Source: Myxosarcina sp. GI1
Lineage (GTDB): Bacteria; Cyanobacteriota; Cyanobacteriia; Cyanobacteriales; Xenococcaceae
Assembly: GCF_000756305.1 (NCBI RefSeq)
Contig: NZ_JRFE01000026.1
Span: forward strand, 31,147-95,146
Direction: 5' to 3'
DNA: 64,000 nt
Made by a program: the position numbers and the translations under genes. This document shows, in pieces, positions 29,647 through 39,125 of the stretch. Each line of letters begins with the position of its first letter. Position 1 is the stretch's first letter. The notes beneath the pieces are model-generated. The model made no database searches, was not told the DNA's origin, and was given only the letters and a program-made list of their open reading frames with translations.

Positions 29647-30486
29647 ATGAGTATAGAAAGTCGCCTCTACGAACATCTACAACAAATTGTCAGAGAAAGA
29701 GATCCCTATGTTGCTTCTGGCGGACACTTTCTGGTACGAGAATATATTCGCCAACAGCTAGAACTATTGGGAACGGTAACAATTCACGAATTTACGGTTA
29801 GAGAAAAAATTTACCAAAACTTAATTCTCGATTTGCCAGCAAGTAAAAATCGCAATTTACCACCTATTTTAATAGGAGCGCATTACGATGCCGTTCCTGG
29901 AACTCCAGGTGCGGATGATAACGCTACGGGAGTTGCTGTTTTGCTGGAAATGGCAAAGTACTTTAGCGATTGTCCGTTGAAATATCCTCTGAGGTTGGTC
30001 GCTTTTGATTTAGAAGAGTATGGCATGTTGGGTAGCACTGCTTATGCCCGAGCTCTCAAAGCTAAGGGACAAGCTTTGCGCCTGATGCTGTCGCTAGAAA
30101 TGCTTGGCTACTGTGACGATACGCCTAACTCTCAGACCTATCCCGATCTAATTAAGCGTTTTTATCCCGATCGCGGTAATTTTATTGCTTTAGTAGGCAA
30201 TTTGGCGGCTCTTGGCGATCTGTTTCACCTCAGTCGTCAGATAAAACGCCAGGGTACACCATGTCAGTTTTTGCCCGATCCTAGCAGTGGCAAGTGGATA
30301 CCCCAAACAGGGTTGAGCGATCACTATCCTTTTTGGCAACAAGGATATCGCGCCATCATGATTACAGACACGGCTATGCTACGCAACCCCAACTATCATC
30401 GCTCTAGCGATACTATCGACAGCTTAGATCTCAATTTTTTAACCAATGTCTGTCAGAGTTTAATTGTGGCTATAGAAGCGATTTAA
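29647..30486 (+). CDS. M28 family zinc peptidase
   Basis: 279 residues. Metal ligands of the M28 aminopeptidase/glutaminyl-cyclase fold are visible: GAHYDAVPGTPGADDNATG (H79, D81, D90/D91) followed by the acidic pair in AFDLEEYGMLGS, and a C-terminal His in SDHYPFWQQGYRAIMITDTA. There is no signal peptide, so the protein is probably cytoplasmic. M28 members cleave N-terminal amino acids from peptides; this subgroup's natural substrate is not known. It is tightly coupled to the Nudix gene. Confidence 0.85.
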   Translation: MSIESRLYEHLQQIVRERDPYVASGGHFLVREYIRQQLELLGTVTIHEFTVREKIYQNLILDLPASKNRNLPPILIGAHYDAVPGTPGADDNATGVAVLLEMAKYFSDCPLKYPLRLVAFDLEEYGMLGSTAYARALKAKGQALRLMLSLEMLGYCDDTPNSQTYPDLIKRFYPDRGNFIALVGNLAALGDLFHLSRQIKRQGTPCQFLPDPSSGKWIPQTGLSDHYPFWQQGYRAIMITDTAMLRNPNYHRSSDTIDSLDLNFLTNVCQSLIVAIEAI

Positions 30487-30511
30487 ACTCAATCCGATTG
30501 TTTACCGTATG

Positions 30512-30575
30512 TAAGGTGGGCAAAGATCGCTTTGGTAATTGCCGACAACTGGAAGAAATTTGCCCATCCTACTCA
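30512..30575. repeat. Imperfect inverted repeat of the GTGGGCAAA type
   Basis: GTAAGGTGGGCAAA (from about 30514) and TTTGCCCATCCTAC (ending near 30574) are imperfect reverse complements flanking about 32 bases. Arms of this sequence type recur as dispersed palindromic elements in cyanobacteria. It lies between the convergent M28 peptidase and small membrane protein genes. Confidence 0.5.
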
Positions 30576-30609
30576 TTTATTGGATTTATCATTACCAGAC
30601 TACAGCTGG

Positions 30610-30822
30610 TTATTGTTGATTTTGCTTGGCTTTAGTATCTTGTACTGCCGCCCAAAACAAGATCCCAGTTAAGGGAATGCTAGCTGCCAAAATAATACTG
30701 GTAGTCAAACTACCTAATTCGGGATTGCCAGAAGACAACTCAAAAACCGAACCAACTGCTGCAATTGCTGTAATACAGCAAAGCAATAGTAATACACCAC
30801 TTTTAATTGTTATTGGTGTCAC
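30610..30822 (-). CDS. Small two-helix membrane protein
   Basis: 70 residues with two hydrophobic segments (GVLLLLCCITAIAAVGSVF and SIILAASIPLTGILFWAAV) joined by a short polar loop (ELSSGNPELGSL), ending in a charged tail. The start is a GTG at 30820-30822, supported by a good minus-strand Shine-Dalgarno sequence (AGAGGAG, 30833-30839). The family is not named; it looks like a conserved cyanobacterial membrane protein. It lies 35 bases after def on the same strand and may share its transcript. Confidence 0.65.
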   Translation of the reverse strand: MTPITIKSGVLLLLCCITAIAAVGSVFELSSGNPELGSLTTSIILAASIPLTGILFWAAVQDTKAKQNQQ

Positions 30823-30857
30823 CTAAAGTTTACTCCTCTAATTTTGCTTTTAGTTTA

Positions 30858-31418
30858 TTAAACTGGCTTGACTGCACCAAGATCGAATCCTTTTTTTTGT
30901 AATTCCGCTGTTAGTGCCAAATTGTTCTCAACGCGATCGACAAACATCACGCCGTTAAGATGATCCATTTCGTGCTGGATAACTCTAGATAATAAGCCAG
31001 TAGTTTTTAATTTACAAGGTTTTCCCCGTTCGTTCTTGTAGGATACTATAATCTCTTCGGGACGGGTGACTTCTAAATAAACCCCAGGAATACTCAAACA
31101 TCCTTCTTCAGCTTTGCAGAGGCGATCGCCAAACTTAATAATTTTAGGATTGATTAACACTAAAGATGTATCTTCAGGCTTATTAGGTTCGCAATCAATC
31201 ACGATTAACTGTTTATTAACGCCTACTTGAGGTGCTGCCAAACCAATACCGTCGGAACTGTACATAGTTTGCAGCATCTCTTCAATGAGAGAGGCAATTT
31301 TATCGTCTACTTTGGAAATGCGTTTGGCTGGTTGACGCAAGACGCGATCGCCTAAATAATGAAGTTCTAAAGGTGGTTGGGCTAATTTTTTCTTTTCTGT
31401 GGTGACTACAGAGGTCAT
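30858..31418 (-). CDS. def: Peptide deformylase
   Basis: 186 residues. It removes the formyl group from nascent proteins. All three family motifs are intact: GIGLAAPQVG (58-67), EEGCLSIPG with metal ligand C107, and QHEMDHLNG with H149, E150 and H153. The N-terminal 15-residue extension is usual in cyanobacteria. The start ATG is at 31416-31418. Confidence 0.97.
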   Translation of the reverse strand: MTSVVTTEKKKLAQPPLELHYLGDRVLRQPAKRISKVDDKIASLIEEMLQTMYSSDGIGLAAPQVGVNKQLIVIDCEPNKPEDTSLVLINPKIIKFGDRLCKAEEGCLSIPGVYLEVTRPEEIIVSYKNERGKPCKLKTTGLLSRVIQHEMDHLNGVMFVDRVENNLALTAELQKKGFDLGAVKPV

Positions 31419-31572
31419 ATTTAAAGTAAATTATTATCTCTTTAATTATATTTTATCGTTAAATACTAATAGCTGTTGCTGTAGTGGATTTAAGATTTTC
31501 TAAAACCGCATTTAAATCGAAAACAATAGAGCGAGAAAACGGTAAAAGTTTACAGTTACTGAAAGCGTTCGC

Positions 31573-33522
31573 TCAAAATTTGTGACTCCAAATTAATTCT
31601 TGGCGATCGCGCAATTCAAGGTTCACGACCTCTAGCGGTCGAGCAAAAATACTAGTAATATTATCTAAAAGCCCATAGTTATCATTGTTGTTTGCGTTAG
31701 AGTTCAGCGCGATCTCAGCTTGTTTGCGATATTGCGATTCTCCCCCAGGATAAATAACCGTTCCCTGACAGCTAATTTCTGCATAGTAAAGATTTTGCTC
31801 TACTTTTACTGGTGATGAAGAAGAATTAAAACATTCGCTGTTGTTGCTAGATACCGATACTGTTTCGGCATACTTGGGATCGATAGTATAAAAAACTCTT
31901 AAGGCAGCATTTTCTAATCCGCGAGCGGGGAAAGCCGATTTATTGATAATCGAAGCCGTTACTAATGCTTGGTTTCTGGCTTTTTTAATATCTGTTTCTA
32001 CATAAATTTGCTCTGTTTCTGGCGGCTCAAAAACAATATTGGCTGTAGGTTGACCGCCAAACTCAGCATACATTTTTGCCAACGCACCTGAAAACCCTGC
32101 GTTGTAGCCAATTGCCACTTCATTAGCAACCCAGTCGTTGCGATTGTCTTGCCAGTTGTCATGTTCGTCTGGTCCTCCTACCAAAGCACCAATCAACAGG
32201 TTGCGGCTTTGTGCGGGGTTGTTGCTATCGTTCGTCCAACTTCCATGAGCAGTTCGATGATGGGGATTTTGTGGATAATTATGACCATAGCCAATTAGAT
32301 AACTGCGGTTATGGGGATTGTTTCCCAAAATATAGTTAATCTGACTTACGCCAAAATTAAAATAGCGGTCTGCCTTAGCAATTTCACCACGCTCTCGCAA
32401 CCAGTCGCTATAGACAAAGCCGACAAAACTCGTATTGGCAGCTAGAGCCAGCGAACCCCATTTAGTCAAAAAAGCCAAACCTCCTGGAGTATACTGAATT
32501 TTTTCTCCCTGGTAGCCAGTAGACCAAAAATCCAACCAGGCTTCGGCTCTTTGCTGGTATTCTGGATCTTCAGTTTCTTTTGCCAACAAAACATAAACTC
32601 CGTAGGACTTATCGTCGGTAATAAAAGTATAGTTATAAGGTTTAGACATCGCCTGATATTCAGCGATCGCTTTACTTAAATATTCTCCACCATAACTGTA
32701 ATTTTGAGCTTGCTTGGCTTTATGCAGCCAAATCGCTCCCCAAACCAACTCGTCTTGATAGCCACTGTAAGATTTGTAATATGGTACGGCTGCAGTGATA
32801 CAGTCTGAATAAGCACCTCGATAGCGATCGGCAAATTCATAAAGACGTTCGGCTTTTGTTACTAACAAATTGGCATAATCAATATCGCCAGTTTTGCGAA
32901 ATAAAATTGAGGCTGAAGCTAGCGCGGCAGAAGTTTCCGAGGCTAAATCCGAACCAGGACAATTAGTATCTATCTTGTATGCAGGTCGTTCCATTTGATA
33001 GCGAACTACTTCTGCCGCCCCCCACCAATTATGATCTAGTTCGGCGTTGCCTACCTGTCCGTATAGTACGTAATTTTCTGGAGTATCGTTAGCAAAAGCT
33101 TTTAAAAAATAATCTGTTACCCATCTAATGTTTTTAGTTAGAGCGTCTAGCTGTCCTGAGTTCTGGTAAGCATCGTAATATTCAATTCCTCCCCAAGCCA
33201 GAGTAGTTGCACTAGCCGCCATCGGAAACCCAAACTTAACGTGATCTCCAGCATCAAACCAACCACCACTTAGATCGATGCCGACATCTGCACCATCGTC
33301 AATGGCAGCATTCCCGCGCCAGGGAACACGATTCCAGTCAGGTAGCTCTCCTGCCTGCTGCGCTTCATAAAATAGTATCGATTTTTGTAAGGCTTCGCCG
33401 TAGTTAAACTGAGTTGTGGATTTTAGCGGCAAAGATGAGATAAAAAATACTAGTAGAAAAGAAATGATAGTACCAATTTTTTTAGTGCTTTTTAAACGAG
33501 CGATCTTGCCAATAGGTTTCAT
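31573..33522 (-). CDS. GH9 endoglucanase with CBM3c-like C-terminus
   Basis: 649 residues. An N-terminal hydrophobic signal or anchor ([17 protein letters not shown], 16-32) exports it. The GH9 catalytic domain (about 38-490) has the nucleophilic-water Asp pair in [15 protein letters not shown] (D90, D93), the His block [11 protein letters not shown], and the catalytic acid in [11 protein letters not shown] (E468). The last ~140 residues ([54 protein letters not shown]) match the CBM3c module that accompanies processive GH9 endoglucanases. It cleaves beta-1,4-glucan. It is the last gene of a polysaccharide locus, which points to trimming or release of the cell's own polymer rather than feeding. 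Confidence 0.92.
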   Translation of the reverse strand: MKPIGKIARLKSTKKIGTIISFLLVFFISSLPLKSTTQFNYGEALQKSILFYEAQQAGELPDWNRVPWRGNAAIDDGADVGIDLSGGWFDAGDHVKFGFPMAASATTLAWGGIEYYDAYQNSGQLDALTKNIRWVTDYFLKAFANDTPENYVLYGQVGNAELDHNWWGAAEVVRYQMERPAYKIDTNCPGSDLASETSAALASASILFRKTGDIDYANLLVTKAERLYEFADRYRGAYSDCITAAVPYYKSYSGYQDELVWGAIWLHKAKQAQNYSYGGEYLSKAIAEYQAMSKPYNYTFITDDKSYGVYVLLAKETEDPEYQQRAEAWLDFWSTGYQGEKIQYTPGGLAFLTKWGSLALAANTSFVGFVYSDWLRERGEIAKADRYFNFGVSQINYILGNNPHNRSYLIGYGHNYPQNPHHRTAHGSWTNDSNNPAQSRNLLIGALVGGPDEHDNWQDNRNDWVANEVAIGYNAGFSGALAKMYAEFGGQPTANIVFEPPETEQIYVETDIKKARNQALVTASIINKSAFPARGLENAALRVFYTIDPKYAETVSVSSNNSECFNSSSSPVKVEQNLYYAEISCQGTVIYPGGESQYRKQAEIALNSNANNNDNYGLLDNITSIFARPLEVVNLELRDRQELIWSHKF

Positions 33523-33545
33523 TACAGTTATGTAGTTTAATTAAA

Positions 33546-34661
33546 TTAAAATTCTCCTTGCCAACGTTTTAATTGGTCATGTTCGGCTAAAAATTTTCGT
33601 ATTTCTTCTAAATAAAGACGGCGATATTCTTCAAAACTGTATTTATTTACTTTTAGCCCAAAGCTGACAGGTTTTCCCTGTAAAATATCCGCAATTTCGT
33701 CGTTCACTGCTACAGAATAGTGACTGCCATCAAAAGTAAGATCGGGATTTTTAGTTATTCTTGAAGGTACGGTAAAATCGTACATCACATCGTAACTTTG
33801 AGCGAGTTGATAAGCTACTGTTAATTGGCAATCCATCAACCCCCTGCCATAGGTGTCATTGACTATACTCCAGGCTGAAACGGGCGGTATATAACCAATA
33901 AATTCAGCTTTGGGAAAGATTTGCCGTAAATTAGCAAACTGCTCGACGATAGAAAGATCGCATTTTTGCTGACTTTGAGGTTTGTAAAAATCGGGTCTGT
34001 ATATTGGCTGCTGCGCGAAATCTGCTACTTCAAAATTGCGATCGTAATAGTTACTGGGATCGGGACTTATTCCCAGCAATGTCATTACTGAAAATAAAAA
34101 AACATCAGCCGATAAATATGCTTGAGTAAAAGACTGGGTGGCAACTGTATTAACATCAAATGCTTCGCGTTCTTTACGAGTTTTAATGACAAAGTTTAGT
34201 CCATCTACACCTATGTACACTTTTTTTGGCGTTAATCCCGTTTCTTTTAAAAACTTGGCATAATCGATAAAATCTTCTATTTCACCCCCTTTGAGCGCAT
34301 AGTTGAAACAGTTTTGCTGTTGAAAATTAGAGGAATTCAAGGCAATAGCTCTAGAACTACCTAAAATTAAACAGTTATAGTTAACTTTATCTTTAGTTCT
34401 AAGATACAAATTGGTTTTAGTAACTCTTTCGTTAAAGGCAAAGTTTTTGCCAGTTAAGATATTTCCGTGACTGTACCAAAGAGGATCTACTAGCCAGTTT
34501 ATGCCGCTTATAGCACCCAACAGCAGCAAAACGAGCGAGCCATAAAGTTTAAAACTAAATCCCGAATTTGTTTTTTTAACCTCTGAATCTTTAGCCAATA
34601 TTGAAGAGTGTTTGTTTTTACCCGATCGCATTGATTTTAGGTTGGAGCTTTTGAGATTCAT
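33546..34661 (-). CDS. Membrane-anchored SGNH/AlgJ-like acetyltransferase partner
   Basis: 371 residues. A cytoplasmic tail of about 37 residues, one transmembrane helix (LYGSLVLLLLGAISGINWLV, 39-58), then a periplasmic domain. The candidate SGNH residues are Ser in ILGSSRAIAL (S103) and the Asp-x-x-His pair in TFDGSHYS (D311, H314). Proteins of this form act with AlgI/DltB-type MBOAT proteins to place acetyl groups on exported polysaccharides, as AlgJ/AlgX do for alginate. It starts 17 bases after the MBOAT gene ends, supporting a functional pair. The substrate polymer is unknown. Confidence 0.8.
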   Translation of the reverse strand: MNLKSSNLKSMRSGKNKHSSILAKDSEVKKTNSGFSFKLYGSLVLLLLGAISGINWLVDPLWYSHGNILTGKNFAFNERVTKTNLYLRTKDKVNYNCLILGSSRAIALNSSNFQQQNCFNYALKGGEIEDFIDYAKFLKETGLTPKKVYIGVDGLNFVIKTRKEREAFDVNTVATQSFTQAYLSADVFLFSVMTLLGISPDPSNYYDRNFEVADFAQQPIYRPDFYKPQSQQKCDLSIVEQFANLRQIFPKAEFIGYIPPVSAWSIVNDTYGRGLMDCQLTVAYQLAQSYDVMYDFTVPSRITKNPDLTFDGSHYSVAVNDEIADILQGKPVSFGLKVNKYSFEEYRRLYLEEIRKFLAEHDQLKRWQGEF

Positions 34662-34678
34662 ATTCTATGTATATTCTT

Positions 34679-36256
34679 CTAAAATTGAAAATATAAAAAT
34701 TCACTGACTCTGGTAAAGCAAAGTAAAGAAACTGAAGTCAAACCAGCAATAATAACCGACCAAATCTTGTTGGGTCGCCAAGCTAAAATCTGCCAGAACC
34801 TTTCTAGCCACAAAGGTCTGTTTTGAGTTGTTGGTTCGGTCAAGGTTGGATTGTAAATGCCCATCCACTGCTGGGTATTGGGGGTAAACCACGCGATTAA
34901 CAACAGCATTGCTACGCCAAAAGTGGCATATTTTTGAGAAATGCCAACATTGACAGTAATGCCCTGAAATCCCACACCCCAATTTCTTAAAAATTCCATA
35001 TGTGGCTCGAAAAAAGGCGGTAACTGTATGCCATTAGCACCAAACATCGCACCCAAAATTCCTAATGCAGTATCAAAACTACTGGCACGGAAAAACACCC
35101 AGGAAATAACTACGGCAATAAATGTTACCAACCATCCTACACCTCGTAGCAACCAACCATCATTTCTAAGATTATGTCCTAAATACTTGCGTAGCGAACG
35201 ATAGAGATGATTGACGACTAAATAGATACCGTGTAAACCACCCCAGAATACAAAAGTCCATCCCGCACCATGCCACAGACCTCCTAAAAGCATAGTGATT
35301 AATAAATTAGAATAGCGTCGCAATTCACCTCGGCGACTGCCACCCAAAGGAATATACAAATAGTCTCTAAGAAAATGAGAAAGAGTAATGTGCCAGCGTC
35401 GCCAAAAATCAACGATACTAATTGATTTGTAGGGAGAGTTAAAATTTAGCGGCAGTTTGATACCGAACATATATGCCGCACCAATTGCCATATCGGAATA
35501 ACCAGAAAAATCAAAATAAAGCTGTAAGCTATAAGCCAACGCGCCGATCCAAGCTTCAGAAAAAGTTAAATCTATTCCCTGAGCGGCAGCACCAAAAGCT
35601 AAATTGGAATATTCGGCAATGCGATCGGCTAAAACTACTTTTTTGAATAAACCTGCCATAAATACAGACAGACCGATCGCAAAAACTTGGCGATCGAAGT
35701 GATAAATAGAAGGTCGATTGAATTGAGGCAGTATCTCTTTGTGATGTACGATTGGTCCTGCTATTAACTGTGGAAAAAAGCAAACAAACAGCATATATTT
35801 GAGTAAGCTGTATTCTTTAGTTTCTCCTCGATAGGCATCGACTAAATAAGCTATTTGTTGAAATGTAAAAAATGATATAGCTAACGGTAAAACAATTGGC
35901 GGTAAATTGACTTCTGTACCGAGTAGTTGATTGACATTATTTATAAAAAAATTGGCGTATTTAAAATAACCAATCAATCCCAAATTAAAAATAACGCCTA
36001 AAATCAACACTGCTTTTTTAGCCGTTTTGCCTTCAAAGACATTGCCGAGCAATACACCCAATCCATAATTAAACAAAATGGAAATGATAATTATAGGTAA
36101 GTTTGCAGGGTTCCACCAACCATAAAAAAATAAAGAGGCAATAACTAATATTAAAACAGGAAGCTGTTTGTAATTACTTTTTTTTCCGAACCAGAAAAAT
36201 AAACTTAGAGTTATAGGTAAAAAAAGTAAAATAAATTCAAATGAATTAAAAAGCAT
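34679..36256 (-). CDS. AlgI/DltB-type MBOAT O-acyltransferase
   Basis: 525 residues with about eleven hydrophobic segments. The family core is present: SISFFTFQQIAYLVDAYRG, FFPQLIAGPIVHHKE, YFDFSGYSDMAIG, VDFWRRWHITLSHFLRDYLY, and LLGGLWHGAGWTFVFWGGLH with the conserved membrane His. It moves acyl (usually acetyl) groups across the membrane to an extracytoplasmic acceptor. The SGNH partner is directly downstream, and flippase and polymerase genes lie upstream, so the acceptor is most likely the polysaccharide made by this locus. A 202-base gap before it may carry an internal promoter. Confidence 0.92.
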   Translation of the reverse strand: MLFNSFEFILLFLPITLSLFFWFGKKSNYKQLPVLILVIASLFFYGWWNPANLPIIIISILFNYGLGVLLGNVFEGKTAKKAVLILGVIFNLGLIGYFKYANFFINNVNQLLGTEVNLPPIVLPLAISFFTFQQIAYLVDAYRGETKEYSLLKYMLFVCFFPQLIAGPIVHHKEILPQFNRPSIYHFDRQVFAIGLSVFMAGLFKKVVLADRIAEYSNLAFGAAAQGIDLTFSEAWIGALAYSLQLYFDFSGYSDMAIGAAYMFGIKLPLNFNSPYKSISIVDFWRRWHITLSHFLRDYLYIPLGGSRRGELRRYSNLLITMLLGGLWHGAGWTFVFWGGLHGIYLVVNHLYRSLRKYLGHNLRNDGWLLRGVGWLVTFIAVVISWVFFRASSFDTALGILGAMFGANGIQLPPFFEPHMEFLRNWGVGFQGITVNVGISQKYATFGVAMLLLIAWFTPNTQQWMGIYNPTLTEPTTQNRPLWLERFWQILAWRPNKIWSVIIAGLTSVSLLCFTRVSEFLYFQF

Positions 36257-36458
36257 GTTTCGGCAAAATCTACCTATTTTAAAAAATAGTTACAAAGTTA
36301 TTAAGTTAAATATTTTTTATATACTTAAGTATAGTTCAAGAAAAAGCTAACATATAAAAGTAAAGTTTAATATAAATTTATGATAAAGTAAAATTGAAGA
36401 TTTAATTAAATTGAATTACTTTGCTATATTTGTTCGTAGTTATAATTAATAGTTAAAT

Positions 36459-37742
36459 TTAATGTTTAGCTATAGCTGTTCTTCTATATAAAAACAAAAT
36501 TATTACCCATAGACTAAACAGCCTTAAAGAATCTGAAATTAAAGTCGCCCAAGCTGCACCCTTCCAAGAGTATATAGGTATCAACCAGATATTTAATAAA
36601 ACATTAATTACAGCAGCAGCAACCTGAACGAAACTACGAGCTTTTTGATGTCCCGCACCCGTAAGAGTATCGGCGGCTAAAAACTGGAATGAAGCGATCG
36701 CTGGTAATGGTGCCAACCACAGCAAAGCTGCAACTGCCGAGCGATATTCTTCTCCTAAAATTGCAGGTAATAGAGGAGCAAAAACAAAATAGCCTACAAC
36801 ACTAACAACTGCATACAATAAGATTATCGGAAACAGACGTTTAGCAAAACCCAGGCTATTTTTTATTCCCGAAGCTCCATGTTGAAAAAATCTGGTATAA
36901 GTAGCTGAAAACAATGCAAACAAAGGAACATAGCCTACATCGATAAAACGATATGCAGAGCCATATATACCAGTAGCGGTTAAAGTAGATAGACTGGCAA
37001 GCATTGTTTTATCCAGACTAGAGTTAACATTGTATGCCGAAGCACTAATAGAAAAGTAAAATCCTTCTTTAAGATTAGATTTCAGTTTTGAGAATAGGGG
37101 ATGTGGATAACCAGCCAGTTTATTGACCATCATGACTGAAAATATCCCCATAACTATCGAACTAATCAAATACAGACAGGCCCAAGTATTAGTAGAAGGA
37201 TTGGTAAAAAAAGCCCACAGGCAAAGAGCAGCCAACAGTTTTCCGCAGGTGCTAAATATGGCTAGATGTGCCACTTTATTAAGCATATTAACGGCGGTCA
37301 AAGCTTTGTAGCTAACATCAAGCAGTCCCAAAAAAATCAGATCTGCTAATAGTATTATTAATATTGTTAACAAAGAAATATTTTTAGCAAAAATTAGCGG
37401 TGAGAGTAATAAGAGAATAATTGTTACAGCAATACCGTTTGCCACCAATAAAAGTAAACAATTGCCCCAATAATTACTAAACGAAGCTTTATTTGTCGAT
37501 ACTTGCTGAACTAAAATATGTTCGCTTCCAAGAGCCAAAAAAGGAAAAACAATCGAGGCTAAAGCAGTTACTCCTACAAAAGAACCGTAGTTTTCGGCAC
37601 CCAAAACGCGGGCTACAATTATAAAATAACCTGCCTGCATTACTATGTTAAATAATTTAGCAAACAACATCCATAAAGTATCTTTAGCCAAATTACTGTG
37701 AAACAATTTGACAACCTTTGCTTTGGCTTTTGCTAAATTCAT
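36459..37742 (-). CDS. Wzx-like polysaccharide flippase
   Basis: 427 residues, about twelve transmembrane helices, with the MOP-superfamily opening LWMLFAKLFNIVMQAGYFII and ARVLGAENYGSFVGVTALAS. Flippases of this type turn lipid-linked repeat units from the cytoplasmic to the periplasmic face. It starts 24 bases after the Wzy-like gene stops, on the same strand. Substrate specificity cannot be read from the sequence. Confidence 0.88.
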   Translation of the reverse strand: MNLAKAKAKVVKLFHSNLAKDTLWMLFAKLFNIVMQAGYFIIVARVLGAENYGSFVGVTALASIVFPFLALGSEHILVQQVSTNKASFSNYWGNCLLLLVANGIAVTIILLLLSPLIFAKNISLLTILIILLADLIFLGLLDVSYKALTAVNMLNKVAHLAIFSTCGKLLAALCLWAFFTNPSTNTWACLYLISSIVMGIFSVMMVNKLAGYPHPLFSKLKSNLKEGFYFSISASAYNVNSSLDKTMLASLSTLTATGIYGSAYRFIDVGYVPLFALFSATYTRFFQHGASGIKNSLGFAKRLFPIILLYAVVSVVGYFVFAPLLPAILGEEYRSAVAALLWLAPLPAIASFQFLAADTLTGAGHQKARSFVQVAAAVINVLLNIWLIPIYSWKGAAWATLISDSLRLFSLWVIILFLYRRTAIAKH

Positions 37743-37766
37743 ATTGCTGAAGCTATATTGCGATTA

Positions 37767-39035
37767 TTAATATATAGCGTATTTATTATCTCTAGCTATG
37801 ATTAGGGAATAAGATATTGCTATATAGATAGCCCAAAAGGAGTTGTTCATTGTAGTAATAGTTCCTTCGGTAATATTGGATAACAAAATATAAGTTAAAA
37901 ACAGTAGCGGCCACAAGCCTTCTGGAGTATTGGTTTGGCGCAATAAAGCCAAAGATCTATATCCCGTACTAAAGAATCCTGCCAAAAATACTATTAAGCC
38001 GACAAATCCAATAGAAAGGCATAAATCTAAAAATCCGTTATGAGCATAAATAACTTCTACCGTCATTGCTAGTTGAACGTAAGCAGAAGGACCTTCCAAA
38101 CCATTCCAGAAAGCAGCTAAACCATACCCAAGCCAGGGACGAAGCTGAATTTCATCCCAGACATACTTCCAGATATAAGTACGACCAGATAGAGTTGCGT
38201 CTTTACCAAGTGCTATAAAAAAAGAATCGGATTCAATAAAACCTGCAAAAAACAAAAGTGCAGCAAATCCAAAAACAGTAGCAGCCAATATAGCAGAAAT
38301 TAGTATTTCATATCGCCAACGAAAGATACGATAAATTAGACAAAGCATCAACATGACGCCTAGTGTACCTAAAGAAGTCGTCGAATTAGATAAAACGACC
38401 AAAGCAATAAGAAATGCCAGCAACAGCCAGTAAAGCCAACTCATTTTTTCGTTTTTGAAGGCTTTTAATAAAAAAACAACTGCGCCTAGCACCATAATTG
38501 CCCCAAATTGGTTTTTGTGAGTAAATACACCTCGCAATGCTCCTTCATGAATACCGCCCATAATGCCATATTGAGGTAATGCAACTGCAAATAGACCACT
38601 GAGAATTGTCATTAGCCCGAAAGTGTAAGCAAAAATATTAAACTGTTCTTCAAGAGAATATCTGGTAGCTAGATAAAGCCCAAAAGCAGTAGTTCCAAGA
38701 GCATAAATTACGGTTTTAAAAGTTTCTGATGGGGATACCGACCAAAAGTAAGATAAACATATAATGGCTACAAGCAATAAAATTATTTGATTTTTAGCAA
38801 TGTAATAAATAACTCTTTTCCAACGCAGTGACAACAATACAAAACTTACTAAATAAATGAGCAGACAAATTTGAGCATTCAAAGCTAGATCGGCATCGTT
38901 TACTTTAAAACCGTCTCCTTCGCTAATACCACCCGTTAAAATTAATGGCGTAACTGCTCCTGATAAATGAAATAAAGCAAAAACAGAAAAAACTAATTCA
39001 AATAACTTTAAAGCTTTTCTATTAGTCTGAGCCAT
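37767..39035 (-). CDS. Wzy-like polymerase / O-antigen ligase family protein
   Basis: 422 residues with ten or more transmembrane helices. The O-antigen ligase/polymerase domain is recognisable by the central RGVFTHKNQFGAIMVLG (conserved H-K-N), then SNSTTSLGT and the large loop with GRTYIWKYVWDEIQLRPWLG, AFWNGLEG and EVIYAHNGFLDL. With the adjacent flippase and Wzc-like protein the likely role is polymerisation of lipid-linked repeat units; a ligase role cannot be excluded from sequence. Confidence 0.88.
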   Translation of the reverse strand: MAQTNRKALKLFELVFSVFALFHLSGAVTPLILTGGISEGDGFKVNDADLALNAQICLLIYLVSFVLLSLRWKRVIYYIAKNQIILLLVAIICLSYFWSVSPSETFKTVIYALGTTAFGLYLATRYSLEEQFNIFAYTFGLMTILSGLFAVALPQYGIMGGIHEGALRGVFTHKNQFGAIMVLGAVVFLLKAFKNEKMSWLYWLLLAFLIALVVLSNSTTSLGTLGVMLMLCLIYRIFRWRYEILISAILAATVFGFAALLFFAGFIESDSFFIALGKDATLSGRTYIWKYVWDEIQLRPWLGYGLAAFWNGLEGPSAYVQLAMTVEVIYAHNGFLDLCLSIGFVGLIVFLAGFFSTGYRSLALLRQTNTPEGLWPLLFLTYILLSNITEGTITTMNNSFWAIYIAISYSLIIARDNKYAIY

Positions 39036-39125
39036 AATAATTTTTAAACGAATTAAACAGGTTTGTTCGATCGCTATAATACTATAGTTTTAAAAACTAA
39101 AAACAGTGAGTCGCTCTTATCTATT

